Of a stretch of DNA of 64,000 nucleotides, positions 37,660 through 50,321 are shown in pieces. Where the stretch lies: the NCBI GenBank assembly GCA_020543525.1, contig JAHYIO010000030.1, positions 1 through 64,000 on the forward strand, given 5' to 3'. Under the pieces are notes generated by a model, which saw only the letters and a list, made by a program, of their open reading frames with translations, did no database searches and had not been told where the DNA came from. Position numbers and translations under genes: made by a program. This DNA is from Coriolopsis trogii. Its lineage: Eukaryota > Basidiomycota > Agaricomycetes > Polyporales > Polyporaceae. Within the stretch, counting starts at the first letter, position 1. Each line of letters starts with the position of its first letter.

Positions 37660-40600
37660 GACGGAGGGCGGGGGGAGGCAGGAGGAGTGCGGGCGACATG
37701 GCAGGACGAGAGACTATTTAGGCCTGGGCTGGGCTGCGAGGAGTTGAGAGGACGACGTCGGACGGGACGGAGAGTTCACTCGCTCAGCGCTGTCCTCACT
37801 CCGGCTAGCTGTCCTCTCTCTCGGCCATCTCCGCCGATCCCATCTCGTCCCTCGGCCGTTTCCGCCACGCGTCCTCCCCTCATCGCAGTCTCACACATGT
37901 CGCTGCCAGCAAGGCCGCCGCACCACCTTCGCCTTCTATTATTGTAGTTCTAATGGCCATCAATGTCATGAACACAACGCCAACGCAGCAGGGGGCCATA
38001 CAACTCGCCCGTTTTCGCCGGCCACCACCATCACTGTGCGGCGAAACCCGTTACCTCGTGTTCCTCTCAGCCACCTGTTCTGCCTCGAGCGACCACACTT
38101 CATCCGGCTTTTGACACGCTCTCCCCGCACATTTTTCTTGTCTGCCCTTCGCCGCGCGCTCGGCTTCGCTCATCGATTCGGTCATTGCCACGGTGCTTGT
38201 CCTCTCGTGTATTTCACTCTCGATGTCCTTTCAATGTCTCACGGGCCTTCCCAATGCATCTTCAGTAACTCTCTGTATCTCGCACTGCTCGACCCCTGTC
38301 TTCTCTGTGGATGTAGGTTCTCTTATCACCCTCTTTCAATCTCACAAGTCCGCAACTCGGCCTCACCATAGGACATTTCCATCTTGACAGCAAGGGCCTC
38401 TGCAAATGTACGATACAACCTCCCGTATATATACCGCTCGAAGCATCGCATGTACATCCGATAGCTCACGCGAACAACTTCACACGATTGATATGCTGTC
38501 TACATATTCAATGTACCATCACTCCCGGACGCCCCCCTTCATACCCTCCCACCCCTCGGGTCGATGTCTCACTCGCATCACTCCCCGGGTTTCTGCTCGT
38601 GCACTCTCATCACCACGCGCTCGTCCAGGTGTCATCGCTGACTTCAATCTAGGCCTCCATCGTGCGCCATGGGGGTCCACGACCCCCCGCTCACCCTCTT
38701 GCAACCTCTCTCGGCGACTTCGGTCTATCTGCCATCCGTACCCCATTTCTCATCTACTGCATCACCTCCGACACGCGTCCAAAACGCAGGCAAGCTCGTC
38801 TCCCGGCAGGTCAGCGTCACCTCACACGTCTACGACGGAAGCGCTGGTCTTCACCAGCTCCTCGAGTCCTTCATCTCCTTCTCGCGCAGTTTGTCTACCC
38901 AAACACCCATTCAGACGGGGGCTCCTGTCGACGGCTTTCACTTGGCGGTTCATGCCGACGACCGAGATGTGCAGCCGTCGCGGCCGGCATCTTCTCGTGC
39001 GTTGTCCTTCCGGGCCCTGTGCAGACAACTACCGCCGCGTTCCTCCCGATTCCGGTGTTTACCCAAGTATGCGTTTGGCCGCCTCTCACAGTACTCGGAG
39101 GGCCCTCTCCTATCTGCGTTGACCTCCCGCCCCTACCTGTTCAAGCACGAACGGTCTACATAGCAAGCGCTGACAAGCCAATCGCCCAACCAGTCTACGC
39201 TTCTACTTCACGCCCGTCGCTCACAGCCGACAGAGTTTGGCATCGCAAAGGGCAGAATGTGTCAGGACCGCCTCCCCGGGGCACATGCGGGCTCGGGTTC
39301 TCCCCCCCCAAATCTTCTGATCGGCGTTCTACCCACCCACCGACGGAACGGCGACCTACATCAAGCAGTCGCAGTTCCCCAATCGAGCGACCTCGTACGT
39401 ACCTCGCAAGTACGTACGAAACCAACGTTAACGTAAACGTGAACGCGCCGATACCCAAACACTCCGTCTCCTGCGCTCGCGAACCCTGAGCTGGCATCCA
39501 AGCTGCTGAGGATACAGCCGAACGGCCTGCGCAGACGCGTGTCTGCCATACCTACACGCCTGGAGAAGCACCCGGGACCCACCTATCGGCGCACGTACGC
39601 AGGCGCCCCGAACTCAGCATGCATTTCCGCGTCTTCTCGCGATCGAACGGGACGTCTGCGGTCGAAGGCTCCATTTGCCCAACTCCGAAGGCGAGACACG
39701 CGACGTCTCCAGTGGGACGGAAACGTCCGAGCGAGGTTGACGTTCGCCTGCCACGCACTGCTGCTGTTGTTGTTGTCGGCAGCGGCCGAGCGATCGCGCC
39801 GTTGTCGGACGCCATGGCTGCTCTTCCACTGCCGCTCACCGCTGCCGCTACCGCATCCGCCCGTTTGCGAGCACCAGGCTTCAGGGTCTTCGCGGGGGTT
39901 GTGGGGTCTGATCTGGGACGAGAGGTACGTCTGATCGGTGTCATATTTTACATATGATTGGATAGGCGATCGTTACTTGCTTGCACGCGTCTTGACCGTA
40001 CAAACCATGGCTGGACGCACGCACCGTCGCATCCACGCATGTACTCTACTTCGCTACTCCAACATGTCCCCCGTCTATCTCGGCTGACGCCGCTGCCTCT
40101 CCCGGACCGTCATCAACACACTTTACGTCCGACGGCGGGGAGCGTCACCCACCCGTGCGCTCCCCGGGAGTTTGCGCGGGGGCGTCGGCAGCTCGCATCC
40201 CCCCGTGCTCGCCTGCTTCACTCGATGCTTCTGCTGCTTCTGCCTGTGCTTCCACCCCTGCTTCCGTACTCCCACACTCCGTCCACGCCTACGCGACTGC
40301 TCGGCATGGCTGAGAAGCGTCCGGCATCGGAGGTGTCGTTCAAGCCATTCGGTTTCCCCCTCCTCCTCGTCTCTGCTGCGCGTTCGTCTACATCGAAACT
40401 CTGAGTTTGCAGTCGCGGTCGGGAATACCGCGTTACTGCGCACTTCGCCTAATCCCTCTTTCCAGAATTTCACCGGTCCAGCTCCCACTACCGTAATCAG
40501 CCGCTTGGATTAGCAGCGCTTATGGAAAGCAGGAGCAGGATGACCGGCTGGGTGTCAGATCGGTCTCAGAGGGAAAACTACCCGCAAGCGCCTCTGGACG

Positions 40601-42901
40601 GCACGAGCCAGTGGGCACTGGGGAATCTTCGAGTCGCCCTTTGCGGCGCGCCGGGTCAACTTGAGTGCGCCTACGACAGGTGGTACGCGGGAACGCAGAG
40701 CGCTGGGAAATCTCCTCGTCCTGTCAACAGTGGGCAGCAAGCCCACCGGGATCGAGGCAGTTCCGTGCTCGTCTGGGATTCGGTCTACAGGGCGCCTCGG
40801 CAGATACATTCCATACCACATGTGCACTCTGGTACCCCCGCACGCCTTCAACTCCGAGTCACCGCACCGGCCAAACGCACGGGACGATCGCTTCCAGCCG
40901 AGGGACCCCCATCCCCGTTAGACCGCTCGTGTTGAACGCACGACGGAGCGTACGCGTGAGCGGACTAGCCACCTCGCACCCCGGTCACCGGTCCGTATAT
41001 GCACTCACACAGCTGCATGATCATGATGCGAGTTTCGAGCACAGGACGTCGTCATAGGCCCGTCATAGCGATCCTCACCCGTCTGGACTCTTGTGACTCT
41101 CTCGGGGCCGTCGTATCTGCACGATGGGCATGGCTCCTCCCTCTCCCTCGTTTGTCGTCACAAACAGTCACGTCGTACGCACGACCGTCTTCCTCGTGCA
41201 CGGAGAAAGAGCGTTCACGTTCGGGATCGCGCACTGCGCAGAGACGTCTGCCGTCACTCCTTCCGTCCATCGTCCTTTCCGACCTTCTCGGATGGAAGGC
41301 CCACCAAGCGCTCCGCCAGAGTTGACGTTGAGGACTACATACGAGCTCTGCGGCAGAGATCCGAGTCCGCCAAGCGTCATCCTACACTCTTCCCCCTCCA
41401 CGGCCCACTCTGCGGAGCCTCGCCGAGCGACTGCAGAGCGCACATCCGTTCACGCTCAACACGGATGATGTGAATGTAACAGCATCGAAGCAAGGCCCTG
41501 TACGTATGGATCTCGTCTCTCCCAGAGTACTCCGTGCATCATGATCCATTCAACCCACGTCCGAAACAAACAAGCGCACTCGTCCGCACGCATGTGCAAT
41601 CCCTCGCACCTCACAACCGTCTCGCTGTCTGCTTCGAGGACCGGTCCTTTCGACCTCCACGGCGTTATGATCTGTCGCCTGGCGAAACTACCTGGCACGC
41701 CATGGACGCGTGCGTGGCAGCCGCGGGAGCCGAGCAGGACTCCGACCACCCATCGTACGGGCACCTCTCTTTGCTTTGTTGGCTTGAGTCTTTGGCACGC
41801 TGGTCCCTGTCATTGATCTCGATCAGGGCTCTGTCGTGCCGGGTCGATCATCGATTCCAAACATGATATATCTATGCATGTCAGCCAAACAAGCTCCCCT
41901 CGGACCCTCTTACCGCAAACACAAGCTCCCGGTCCGGTCGCTCTGACACACTGCGCACACCCTCATCTCCCTCCGAGTCCACGCCATCTTCCACCACCAC
42001 CGTGCGCATACAGCGACAATAAACTTGAGGTGGTCTCGCATCTTCATGCGTGTTATCATGCATAGCTTCCTGCTGTGTCGCAACTGCATGCGAGTGCGAT
42101 TGTTATGCTGTGTCAACCGTGACGCACGCGGCGTGTGTTACTGCATCAGAGAATGAGCTTCTATAGACATACGACAATCATCCCAGCTCTTAGACATGCT
42201 GACAGAGAATGAATTGAATGCATCATCACGAGTCCCTGTACGGTCATCGCATAGCAGGTTCAGGTACCCGTAGCGTATGCTACCCTCTCAAAGCCCAACG
42301 AGCCGTACGTATGGCTATCGCACTGCCAATGCATTGCCAACCCAGGTACGTCCGCTCGAGGACGTCTGCAACACGCTCCGTATCAATATGCCCTGTCGCG
42401 TGGAAACTCGGTCTCCCTACAGGCACGGCGACAACTGAGTGGAGAAGATGAAAACAGGAGGGCTTCATAGGGAATAGCAAGACACACCTGTCGCTCGGGC
42501 TGGGGGTCAACATGGGTATCGCTGCTAGCATACACCAACGATTTCGTGTCATAAATCAAAAGAGTATATCCACCGAACGGGAGTCGTGATAGACGACGGA
42601 AGTATGTCTGAGAAAGATGAGAGGACGAGAGGCGAGCGGAGTGGGGTAAGGTGGGCGACGAGGAGGGCGCGACAAGGGATTCTACTACGGAGACTAGGGC
42701 GAGGGCAAACGAGCGACAGCGGGTTTTAGGGAGAAGGGTATAGGCTAGAGAGTCTGATGATAGAACAACTGCGACAACGGAGTGAGCACTAATGATGAGA
42801 AACGACAAAAGAAGAGCCAGCCATAGAGACACATGCCACCGTCCAGGGAAGACATACATAGAGTGCTTGCGCCGCGCGCCACGCCGGCATCGGACACAAC
42901 A
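37660..42901. other. 5.2-kb stretch without a recognisable gene
   Basis: The first ~100 bases upstream of the cyclophilin still resemble the array units; homology ends near 37800. Beyond that, many overlapping ORFs of 60-240 codons are open on both strands because the DNA is GC-rich, but none shows a known domain, a coherent exon chain or repeated protein motifs. The + strand is strikingly rich in C and T for about 4 kb. The last ~450 bases before 42901 are AG-rich on the + strand and probably the 3' untranslated region of the Rax1-like gene. Confidence 0.55.
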
Positions 42902-44228
42902 TCACAGTCTGTGGCCAGGAACGGCCCAGAATATCATGGTGAGCGCCACTGTGCACGACGCGACCAGCACCGACACCCAGATCGCACGGCCGAGCAAGAG
43001 CTTCTTGACGTACGGCTCGCGGATCTGCAGTGTACGGAACGGCGTGGACTCGGACTGGCCGAGGAAGACGAGCAGCGGGTCGAGCTCGTACTGGTGGGAA
43101 ATGAGGAAGAGGATGGCGAGCGTATACGGAATGAACAACTGTGCACAGAGGTCAGCATCGGTATACGCAAGAGAGCTGGGGAAGATCGGCTCACGAAGAA
43201 ACGCTTCGATTTCGGCTGCACGTCGAGGAAGATGAGCGAGAAACCGGCTGCAAGACCGATCCAGAGGATGACGAGGCCGGCGATGAGACGCACAAGCGCG
43301 GACACCGGGGTCAGGTTCCCGAACGCCTTCGCACGGAGGAAGCGAGGGAACGCGTCCTGCTCCATTGCACGGTAGCAGTACTCCTTCTGCGCATGGAACA
43401 TGTCCGGGATCTGGGCCATGAGCGCAATCTCACTCTGTGACTTGGGCTCGTGCGTACTGCTGAGTGGGAAGGAGTGGATGCGCAGCGCAGGCGGCAAGTA
43501 TATCTCGTGGCTCTCATTCGAGCCCGGGGCTGCCCCCGCAGGAGAGAGGTAGCGGTAGTAGATGCGTTCCGCTGACGCAATGAGGTCCTGGCGAGTGATG
43601 GCCTGGGAGCGGGGAATGATCGTGGGGGCGCGCGATGCGCGTTTGAAGAGGGTAGGAGTGCGTCCGGAAAGCGAGAAGGGCGTCGTAGAGCGTGGAGGCT
43701 CCGTCGTGCCGACGGCCGTGTACCCTGGGGACACGGAGGTCATGCGAGGACTGGGGCTGCGAGCAGCCTTCTCATCGCTCATGGCTGCGAGGTTCTGCCT
43801 GTCCTGGTCGCTGAACATCTCACCTGTGCTCGTCGTGCTCCTCTTCGTGCCCATATGAGGGTTCAGCCCGACCACCGTGCCATAGATTGACCCCCGCCTC
43901 CGCGCATAGTCCCAGTACTCCGGCCAGTCCTCACGGATAGTCCTCCCAGATTTGCGCACATCCTTGAAGTACGCGCGACAGAGGTTCTCGTGTTGTTGAA
44001 CATCCAGCCAGAAGTCTAAGATATCTTCGGCGCCCTCACGTTGCAAGAAGAGACTATATGCTTGATCAGAGAGGCGGCGGGAGTATGTACTGGCAGCATA
44101 GCAACTCACTAGAACATGAAGAGGTCTACGGGAGGACGCGTGCGTCGGGACAGAACCTCGGTGAAGGTGGGCAGGCGGTTCTTGCGATCCTTTGCCCAGT
44201 CATCCTGGCGGCGCTGCTCGTCGTCCAT
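42902..44228 (-). CDS. RAX1: RGS-domain membrane protein, Rax1-like
   Basis: Exons 44110-44228, 43195-44053 and 42902-43138 (1,215 nt) encode 404 residues; both introns are 56 nt. Start MDDEQRRQDD was chosen because it directly precedes the domain; an ATG further upstream is in frame but adds an unlikely leader. An RGS fold begins at about residue 22 (TFTEVLSRRTRPPVDLFMFYLFLQREGAEDILDFWLDV) and contains a Ser/Pro-rich insertion. It is followed by three hydrophobic segments: LVRLIAGLVILWIGLAAGF, the start of exon 3, and the C-terminal region. RGS plus C-terminal membrane spans is the layout of yeast Rax1, which with Rax2 marks bud sites; in filamentous fungi relatives act in G-protein signalling and polarity. 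The role here is inferred from that layout. Confidence 0.82.
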
Positions 44229-44480
44229 CGTGGCGTTGTCGCTGCAGGCGACGATGAGGAAAAGGGAAGAAGGTAAAGCGCCGACCGCGCGACAACCGCG
44301 TTGGCGGCTGAGTTCAACAAGAGCCAAGTCCGGCATCAATAAGTGCTTATCAGACCTAATGCGGACATAACTGCTGTATATAACGGAGAATATATGTTCC
44401 GTGCGCTCGAAATCAGGCAATATTCTCTGTTGCATACCTTGCACCCATCTCAGTTCGACTTCACGCTCAACGCATCCATC
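44229..44480. promoter_or_regulatory. Shared divergent promoter, Rax1-like / Med8
   Basis: Only 252 bp separate the two start codons, which point away from each other. The sequence tatataacgg near 44378 could serve as a TATA-like element for Med8. No other motif is clear. Confidence 0.5.
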
Positions 44481-45311
44481 ATGAACCATCTCAACAACCT
44501 GCTGGGCTCTGGCGCAGCTTCCGACACGACGGGCTTGCCTTTCGATCTCCAGAGTCTCCCTGTGGCCCAGCTAGAGTCGCTCAAGTTCAAGGCCAATCAG
44601 ATCATCGAGTCCATTCAGCTCTTGCAGGGCACCGTCGAGATGGGTGGGCAGAATGCTATGCCAGCATGGCCGGATATCCTCTCCAAATACAACATCCTGC
44701 TATCGCAATCACATAGCCTCTCCATGTCCCTGTTGGCCGTCCACCAAGCGAGTGCTGCTACGCTCGGCAACCCGTATGAAAAGATTGCCCTCCATCCACG
44801 TGTACCTCTCTCCGACGCCCAACTCGACAACGAGCTCATCCCCCTCCTACGGAACCAGCAGACGACGGACGTCCTCCGAGTCGAGAACGAGACAGTGCGG
44901 CACCTCGCAGAGCATATGGAGACGAAGGGTTCTCTCGGCGTGCTCGGCCACGCGCCGCGTCCTGGCGGCAAGCATCCAGAGTATGAAGATGTCCTACGTG
45001 AGTGCGAGCAGATCCGGGTCGAGCATGATCTGCGCGTCGAACGAGCCACACGCGCTGTGACGCTCCTCCGGGACAAGTACGACTGGAAGGCGCGCGTCGA
45101 GGTCGAACAGGAGGAACCGGAGGAGCTCGACTTCGATCCGAGGTTCCCGGGCGGAGGCGTCATCGATGCAGCACCCAGCGTGGAGAGCGTTGATACACCG
45201 AGCGGGAGGCAGAGCAATGACAGCGAGGAAGAGGAGGAATTGGAAGAGGTTCTTGGTAATGGTGAACATACGCCTGAGGGTTCTCAAGGTCCTCCAACAC
45301 CGACAGCCTAA
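44481..45311 (+). CDS. MED8: Mediator complex subunit 8
   Basis: An intronless 276-codon frame starting MNHLNNLLG. The Med8 core is recognisable: LPVAQLESLKFKANQIIESIQLLQG, then WPDILSKYNILLSQSHSLSMSL, a pair of helices used to dock with Med18/Med20 and Med17 in the head module. The C-terminal third contains charged coiled-coil-like sequence (about 160-215) and an acidic tail SEEEEELEEV. The frame is open upstream of this ATG for 46 codons, but those residues do not look like Med8. It acts in the nucleus in RNA polymerase II initiation. Length is in the usual fungal range. Confidence 0.88.
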   Translation: MNHLNNLLGSGAASDTTGLPFDLQSLPVAQLESLKFKANQIIESIQLLQGTVEMGGQNAMPAWPDILSKYNILLSQSHSLSMSLLAVHQASAATLGNPYEKIALHPRVPLSDAQLDNELIPLLRNQQTTDVLRVENETVRHLAEHMETKGSLGVLGHAPRPGGKHPEYEDVLRECEQIRVEHDLRVERATRAVTLLRDKYDWKARVEVEQEEPEELDFDPRFPGGGVIDAAPSVESVDTPSGRQSNDSEEEEELEEVLGNGEHTPEGSQGPPTPTA

Positions 45312-46039
45312 CCACTCCTGCGTGGCTAGCTGGCCGAAGGTGCGTTTCCGCCCAACCTCAACGTGACCCCGTTGAACATGTAACTCGACCTGCCCCTCCC
45401 TCAAACCTTTTCCGCGACTATAACACAGTAGCTCCCTGCTCTCCGGCCGGGCACCGTTTGTGGACACACAGCGGGACGCTGGCTGCTCGCATATATGTCC
45501 AATTCACGATCGCATACACCTCGGTAAACAAACCGCTTGCCACAGTACGTCAATACGGCCTACGTCACATTGATCATCAGCCTTGAGTGACACGCTCACT
45601 ACTGTACTCTGGAAACCTGTATACAAGTGTTCAATATTATCGTTCCTCGTCCCGGTCTACATTGGAAAGACTCATCTGTGACATTCAAGATTATCACCAC
45701 ATACACCTGTCTGCTAGTCCACGAGCGAGAACAAGCTGGCCGAGGTCATCTTGCTCTTCAAAATCAATCATAACACCCGGTGAGTGTTTGCCGCGGAGTG
45801 ACGACAGGTTCGCGCATAACCATCGTCTATCTTCACGGCTCATAACGTTTCATGTCTTGTATTGGCCGTTAACCCATTTCACAGAGCGTGCTCGCGAAGG
45901 TAGTGAAGTCACCGCCTCTTCAAGGTCCATAATTATAAAAGAGCGCAAGACATACGACCGTCCTGCAAGCTCCTCGCAACCTCCCTCAGCCAGCACCTCT
46001 CGCACATTACACCAGAGTCCTCTTCGTATCGAAGCTACC
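45312..46039. other. Med8 3' end and hydrophobin promoter region
   Basis: No gene seen over 728 bp. The right half holds the hydrophobin 5' untranslated region and TATA box; the left part would hold the Med8 terminator. Confidence 0.6.
45934..45940 (+). promoter_or_regulatory. TATA box of the hydrophobin gene
   Basis: TATAAAA lies 100 bp upstream of the ATG, giving an expected 5' leader of about 70 nt. Strong TATA boxes are typical of highly expressed fungal hydrophobin genes. Confidence 0.65.
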
Positions 46040-46496
46040 ATGTTCACCCGCATCGCCGCCGTTTCTTCCCTTGCCCTCGCTTGCCTTGCCGCCCCCGCCA
46101 CCACTGGCATGTGCTCGAACGGTCCCATTCAGTGTTGCAACAGCACTGAGAGCGTGAGTACATATGTACTCCTCACCTTCTCATACAGCGAACACTTGTG
46201 GAACCTAGACTCACCCAAATAACACCCTAGGCCAACTCGGATGCGGGCTCGGCCCTGCTCGCCCTGCTCGGCGTCGTCCTCCAGGACACGACAGCGAAGA
46301 TTGGGCTCGAATGCTCCGCTATCGCCGGCGTCGGGATTGGGGGCGGAGACGCGTGCCAGGCCCAGGCCGTGTGCTGTGAGGACAACAACGTCGTACGTGT
46401 CCGAGCAGCCGTCTTCTTCCATGATCGTTCTGATGAACACATGCGCGATCTCTTTCATAGGGTGGCCTCGTTTCGGTGGGCTGCTTGGGCAATTAG
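46040..46496 (+). CDS. Class I hydrophobin
   Basis: Exons 46040-46153, 46231-46392 and 46461-46496 (312 nt) encode 103 residues. A signal peptide (MFTRIAAVSSLALACLA, cut near residue 18-20) is followed by the eight-cysteine pattern C-X6-CC-X32-C-X13-C-X5-CC-X12-C-X3, inside the class I limits. The long third loop and the GGLVSVGC ending agree with basidiomycete class I hydrophobins. Intron positions (after the first CC loop and after the second CC) are those common in Agaricomycetes. The secreted protein would self-assemble into amphipathic rodlet layers on hyphae or fruit-body surfaces. The precise last exon is short (11 codons) but restores the last Cys, which supports it. Confidence 0.93.
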
Positions 46497-46923
46497 CTAT
46501 CGTGCGGCTCGGCTTTCATGTTACTTACGACGTGTAGTCGAGACGAATACAACCGCGATGTCCCCCTCATCAGTTCTATGGCCAAGTGTTCTGGCAGATT
46601 GACGGAATATCCGATACGTGCATGCAGATTGACGGGGAGAGGAAGCGAAATTAATTCTATATCTAGGCGGACGGGACGAGTATGGCTAGGTTTTGTTATA
46701 CTGTGCAAGACCATCATAGTATGTAGGTTTTTCTGTTTCGACAGCAACCATGGGGTCGGCGAATAGTGTATGGAGATCCTGCTGGTGTGGGGTAGAGGGG
46801 ATAGAATGGAGACAAATGAAACGAGGGGATTCGAGGACAGAAGAGGAGGGTGCAATGAGATAGCCGAGGCCCGAGGAAACATGACTTTGGGAAGGATCGT
46901 ACGCCGATGGCTATCGCTGCCCA
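46497..46923. other. Convergent intergenic region, hydrophobin / kinase
   Basis: Both genes end here. No ORF of note; expected to hold two 3' untranslated regions. Confidence 0.55.
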
Positions 46924-49464
46924 TTATACGCGGGGGCTTTTGCACGCCCACCACGATTTGAGCTTCATCAGCCATCCGGGGCCGCTCCGCAGAGCGTCAT
47001 CCTTGGCAGACATGAGCGGGACCTCGTCTTCGTTGTCCGTCGACTCGGAGAGCGTGAACACGCTGGAGGTGGGAGACGATGGTGATTCGGAAGAGTAGTC
47101 TGAGGGCGAGCTGGGCTCCTCACTGCACTCTGACGGTGATCCGGGCTGAAAAGGGGAGCGAGCACTCGTGGTGTACGAGCAGGAGAAATCGTAGCCTCCG
47201 AAGCCGGAGGTCGAAGAGCGCGACGCGACAATGGCTGCTACCATCTGTGATACTATCGCGTCGTCTGCGTTCCTTTCCAGAAAGGCTGCGCGTTGAGGTT
47301 GGGAGACCAGCCTGATGCTTGAGATAGAATGTGCGGCCGACTCTGCGGTGGGGGCGATGTGGCACGGCATTTCCGCGAGCGACTCGAGACTGGCCGAGGA
47401 GCTGTGCCAGCTGGGGGCGAGAGAAGATGCGTCTGCGTAGACGATGCAAGACTGCGCTTCATGAATGGAAGGCGCCACGCAGATCGTGTACTGAGGCCGG
47501 TGCTCTGATGATGCCTTGCAGGGCGGGAAGTTCGTCCACTTGGACGCCGGAACGGCCTCATTGGAGTTGCTAGTCGGTAGCCACTTGAGGGAGGCCGACG
47601 ATGGCATGGTAGCAAACAGACTCGACGCGGACACTGACGGCGAAACACAGAGGTCGTCCGAGACCCACTCGAAATACGGATGAGGGGCTTCTCCGTCTGT
47701 ATAGCCATCTCCGAACTCGAAGGAGACAGACTCGACCATCTATAAGCAATGTCAGACATGATGCGGTTATAGACACAGCAGTGGGAATGACCCACAGAGT
47801 CGAGGTCTTTAGCGAGCGTAGAAATGGGTCTCTGGGTTTGTAGCGTACCACTGATAGTGGACCAATCACTTTCCGACTAAAATGAGTACACATTACTAGA
47901 GAACCAAAAACCAGTAACTCACAGCCCCGCGAACCACTCATGCTTCTGAATTTGATCCCAAGTAGGACGTTGCGCGGGATCCTTCTTGAGAATCTGGAAC
48001 ATATGAGCCACGACGTAGCGCTGACATACGACTCCACACATACCATGCGGAGGAAGCTCGCAGCAACCGCCCCAATGTCTTCTTCTTCTGCATCGAGCGG
48101 CTCGTACATGATTTTGTGTGCAATGGCGGGCAGGTCATCGTCGCCAGTCATACCAAAAGGCATCTATCACAAGGCTCGTCAATGAATATGCGCAGTGCAG
48201 GTCAGTTGCAGACGACGTACTCCTCCGTGTAGCGTCACAAAGATGACAACGCCGTACGACCAGACGTCGGCAGAGTATGTGAACCCGGAACTCCAGTCCT
48301 TGCCGAGAAGGAGAGCAAGCACCTCGGGCGCTGAGTATATCGCGGTACCGCATGGGTGCGCTATCACATCGCCCTTCGGTCCTTCATCGCCGCCCTCGTC
48401 CGAGTGGCCAAAGACGCCGCAGAGTCCGAAGTCGGCGAGGACGATCTGGTTGCGCCCATTGACGAGAATGTTGTCGGGCTTGATGTCACAGTGGATGATG
48501 CGCTGCTCGTGACACTTCTGGAGTGCAAGCAACTATCAGAGGACAAGAGGGTGAGTTGTACCGCGCTGACAAGAGCAAGTCGTCGCGATACTCACGAGCT
48601 GGGCCGCATAGATGCGAGCCTGGTTGACGGGGACGCATCCTTCGTCTGAGATGAGACCGCACAGATCTCCACGAGAGTAGTAATCCTGCAAAATGTGTGT
48701 GATCATGAGTCCCAATGACAAATCACGGAGCACATACCGTGAGGAGATGGAAGTACTTGTCGTCTTCAAAGCTCGCTCGGAACGCAGTGATGCACGGGCT
48801 CCCTGCGAGCCTCCTGAGTGCATATTGCTCCGTGAATATGTCTTCACACTGGTCCTTGGACAAATTCTGCTTCCTGATGCTCTTGATTGCGAGTAGCTTC
48901 GCCGTCACTCTGTCGTGAACGAGATGGACAGCGCCGTGCTGGCCGCTTCCCAGGAAGCGAACGACGCGGAGGTGGTTAGCTGCAATCTTGCGAGAGACTG
49001 TTGGAGCGTCATGGACTTCCGCAACGAAAGCGGTCGTAAGAGCTGTTGCATCGAGCAAGGGGAGTGGCAGGACCTTGCTGACGACGGGTAGGAAGGCGTC
49101 AGCGCTTAAGCGCTTCTTGTCAGCCTCAGGCAATGGGAAGGACAAGGTGGATGTTTGGGGCATGTCAATGAAGGTGGCAGCGCTATAAGGTGTCGTAGGT
49201 ACTTCAATGACCTTCAAGTACTCAACCTCGCGCATGACCTGAATACGCCCAATTACGCTTTATGAACAGAGAGTGGGGGGTTGGACATACTAGGTTCCCA
49301 AACTTGTCGAAGTCCATCTTGACATGAACCTCGGCCTGGCTCTGTGCCCACGTTCTACATTCGTCGAAGGGTTCCTCGCGCTTGTCGATGATTGGGGTAC
49401 CATCGACGGCGTCGGATATGGTCTGAACCCTTTTGGCGAAGGTGAAGAACTTGCGGAAGGGCAT
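46924..49464 (-). CDS. Serine/threonine protein kinase with long Ser-rich tail
   Basis: Eight exons join in phase: 49291-49464, 48738-49238, 48596-48685, 48221-48532, 48044-48163, 47923-47993, 47796-47868 and 46924-47739, for 718 residues. The kinase domain spans about 148-425. It has a Gly-rich loop LGSGQHGAVHLV, catalytic Lys in LLAIKSI, HCDIKPDN (Asp about 271; HCD in place of HRD), DFG (Asp about 289), and APE in SAPEVL. The domain ends HEWFAGLDWSTI. The acceptor of exon 7 was set at 47868 because only this keeps the last exon in frame. The tail (about 447-718) is Ser/Pro-rich with a run of acidic and Ser residues and no known domain. Arrangement resembles AGC/CAMK-like kinases that are expanded in wood-decay fungi; the substrate is unknown. 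Confidence 0.85.
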
Positions 49465-50321
49465 GATGACAGCGATACGACAAATAAAAAGCAAGACAGA
49501 GAGCAGATGCGGTGGTGGACGAAAGACAAGAGAGCTAGAGAGCCTCCATGTTTCCGCGCCTTAGATATGGATGAGAGGCTGACTCTTAGGCGGAATCGAA
49601 ACGCTTCACGTGCCTATATGACGATCGGGCAATGGACATGACTAGGGCATAGGTCGCCAAATGTCGGCGAGTTTCTCGGTTGGAATACACTGTCAACACT
49701 TGGAGGGAGTATAACTTTGAGGTCCAGAACTCAAACGCACCGGGTAGTAGTATAGCAGACTGATTTGCGCGGGGCCTCGGGGATGCTATACTCCATGAAT
49801 AGTACAAGATAGCAAACCGAGTCATGGCAGAGCTGTAGCCAATGTATCAGAAGGACGTTGGGATCACTGATCAAAGAACTACTTAACCACCGACGGTGCC
49901 GCTGGCCCGGTACTGCTGCCACCTCGGAAGCATCTTCCCGCTGGCAGCGCTGTCGAGTCTGTGCACGGCGTCTGCTAATGCTGTTGAGGCATTGAACTGA
50001 TTTGTTTCTCCGCCGGTGTGCGATGGTGTACGACTGAGTCGTGGAAAGAGTCAAGAGGCCCCAAGTGACCCTTCCCGGTCGACTGCGCAGGGGATCGTGA
50101 CATGACGCGAGTCCGTCACAACACGTGCACGTTGGTCACTATCAATGCAGGGCTGGTGGCACTGCCGACTTGCTGCCGACTCGCCCATGCACGATACGAA
50201 TTGAATAGTATCCCGGTACATAGCAAGTGATACGAGGCGATACGGCGATATGGTTTGACAGCATGTCAGTACACTACAGGGTATAAGTAGACAAACACAG
50301 AAAAACAATCACAGTGTCGTA
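49465..50321. other. Intergenic region upstream of the kinase
   Basis: 857 bp with no gene seen. The right end would hold the 3' untranslated region of the LRR-like gene. Confidence 0.55.

Noticed and set aside
38406..40513. Several overlapping ORFs of 100-275 codons on both strands
   Set aside because: Composition-driven; no frame shows a domain, a signal peptide with Cys pattern, or in-phase exon joins.
44343..44480. Upstream extension of Med8 by 46 codons
   Set aside because: It starts in the probable promoter region and its residues do not match the Med8 N-terminus; the ATG at 44481 gives the conserved start.
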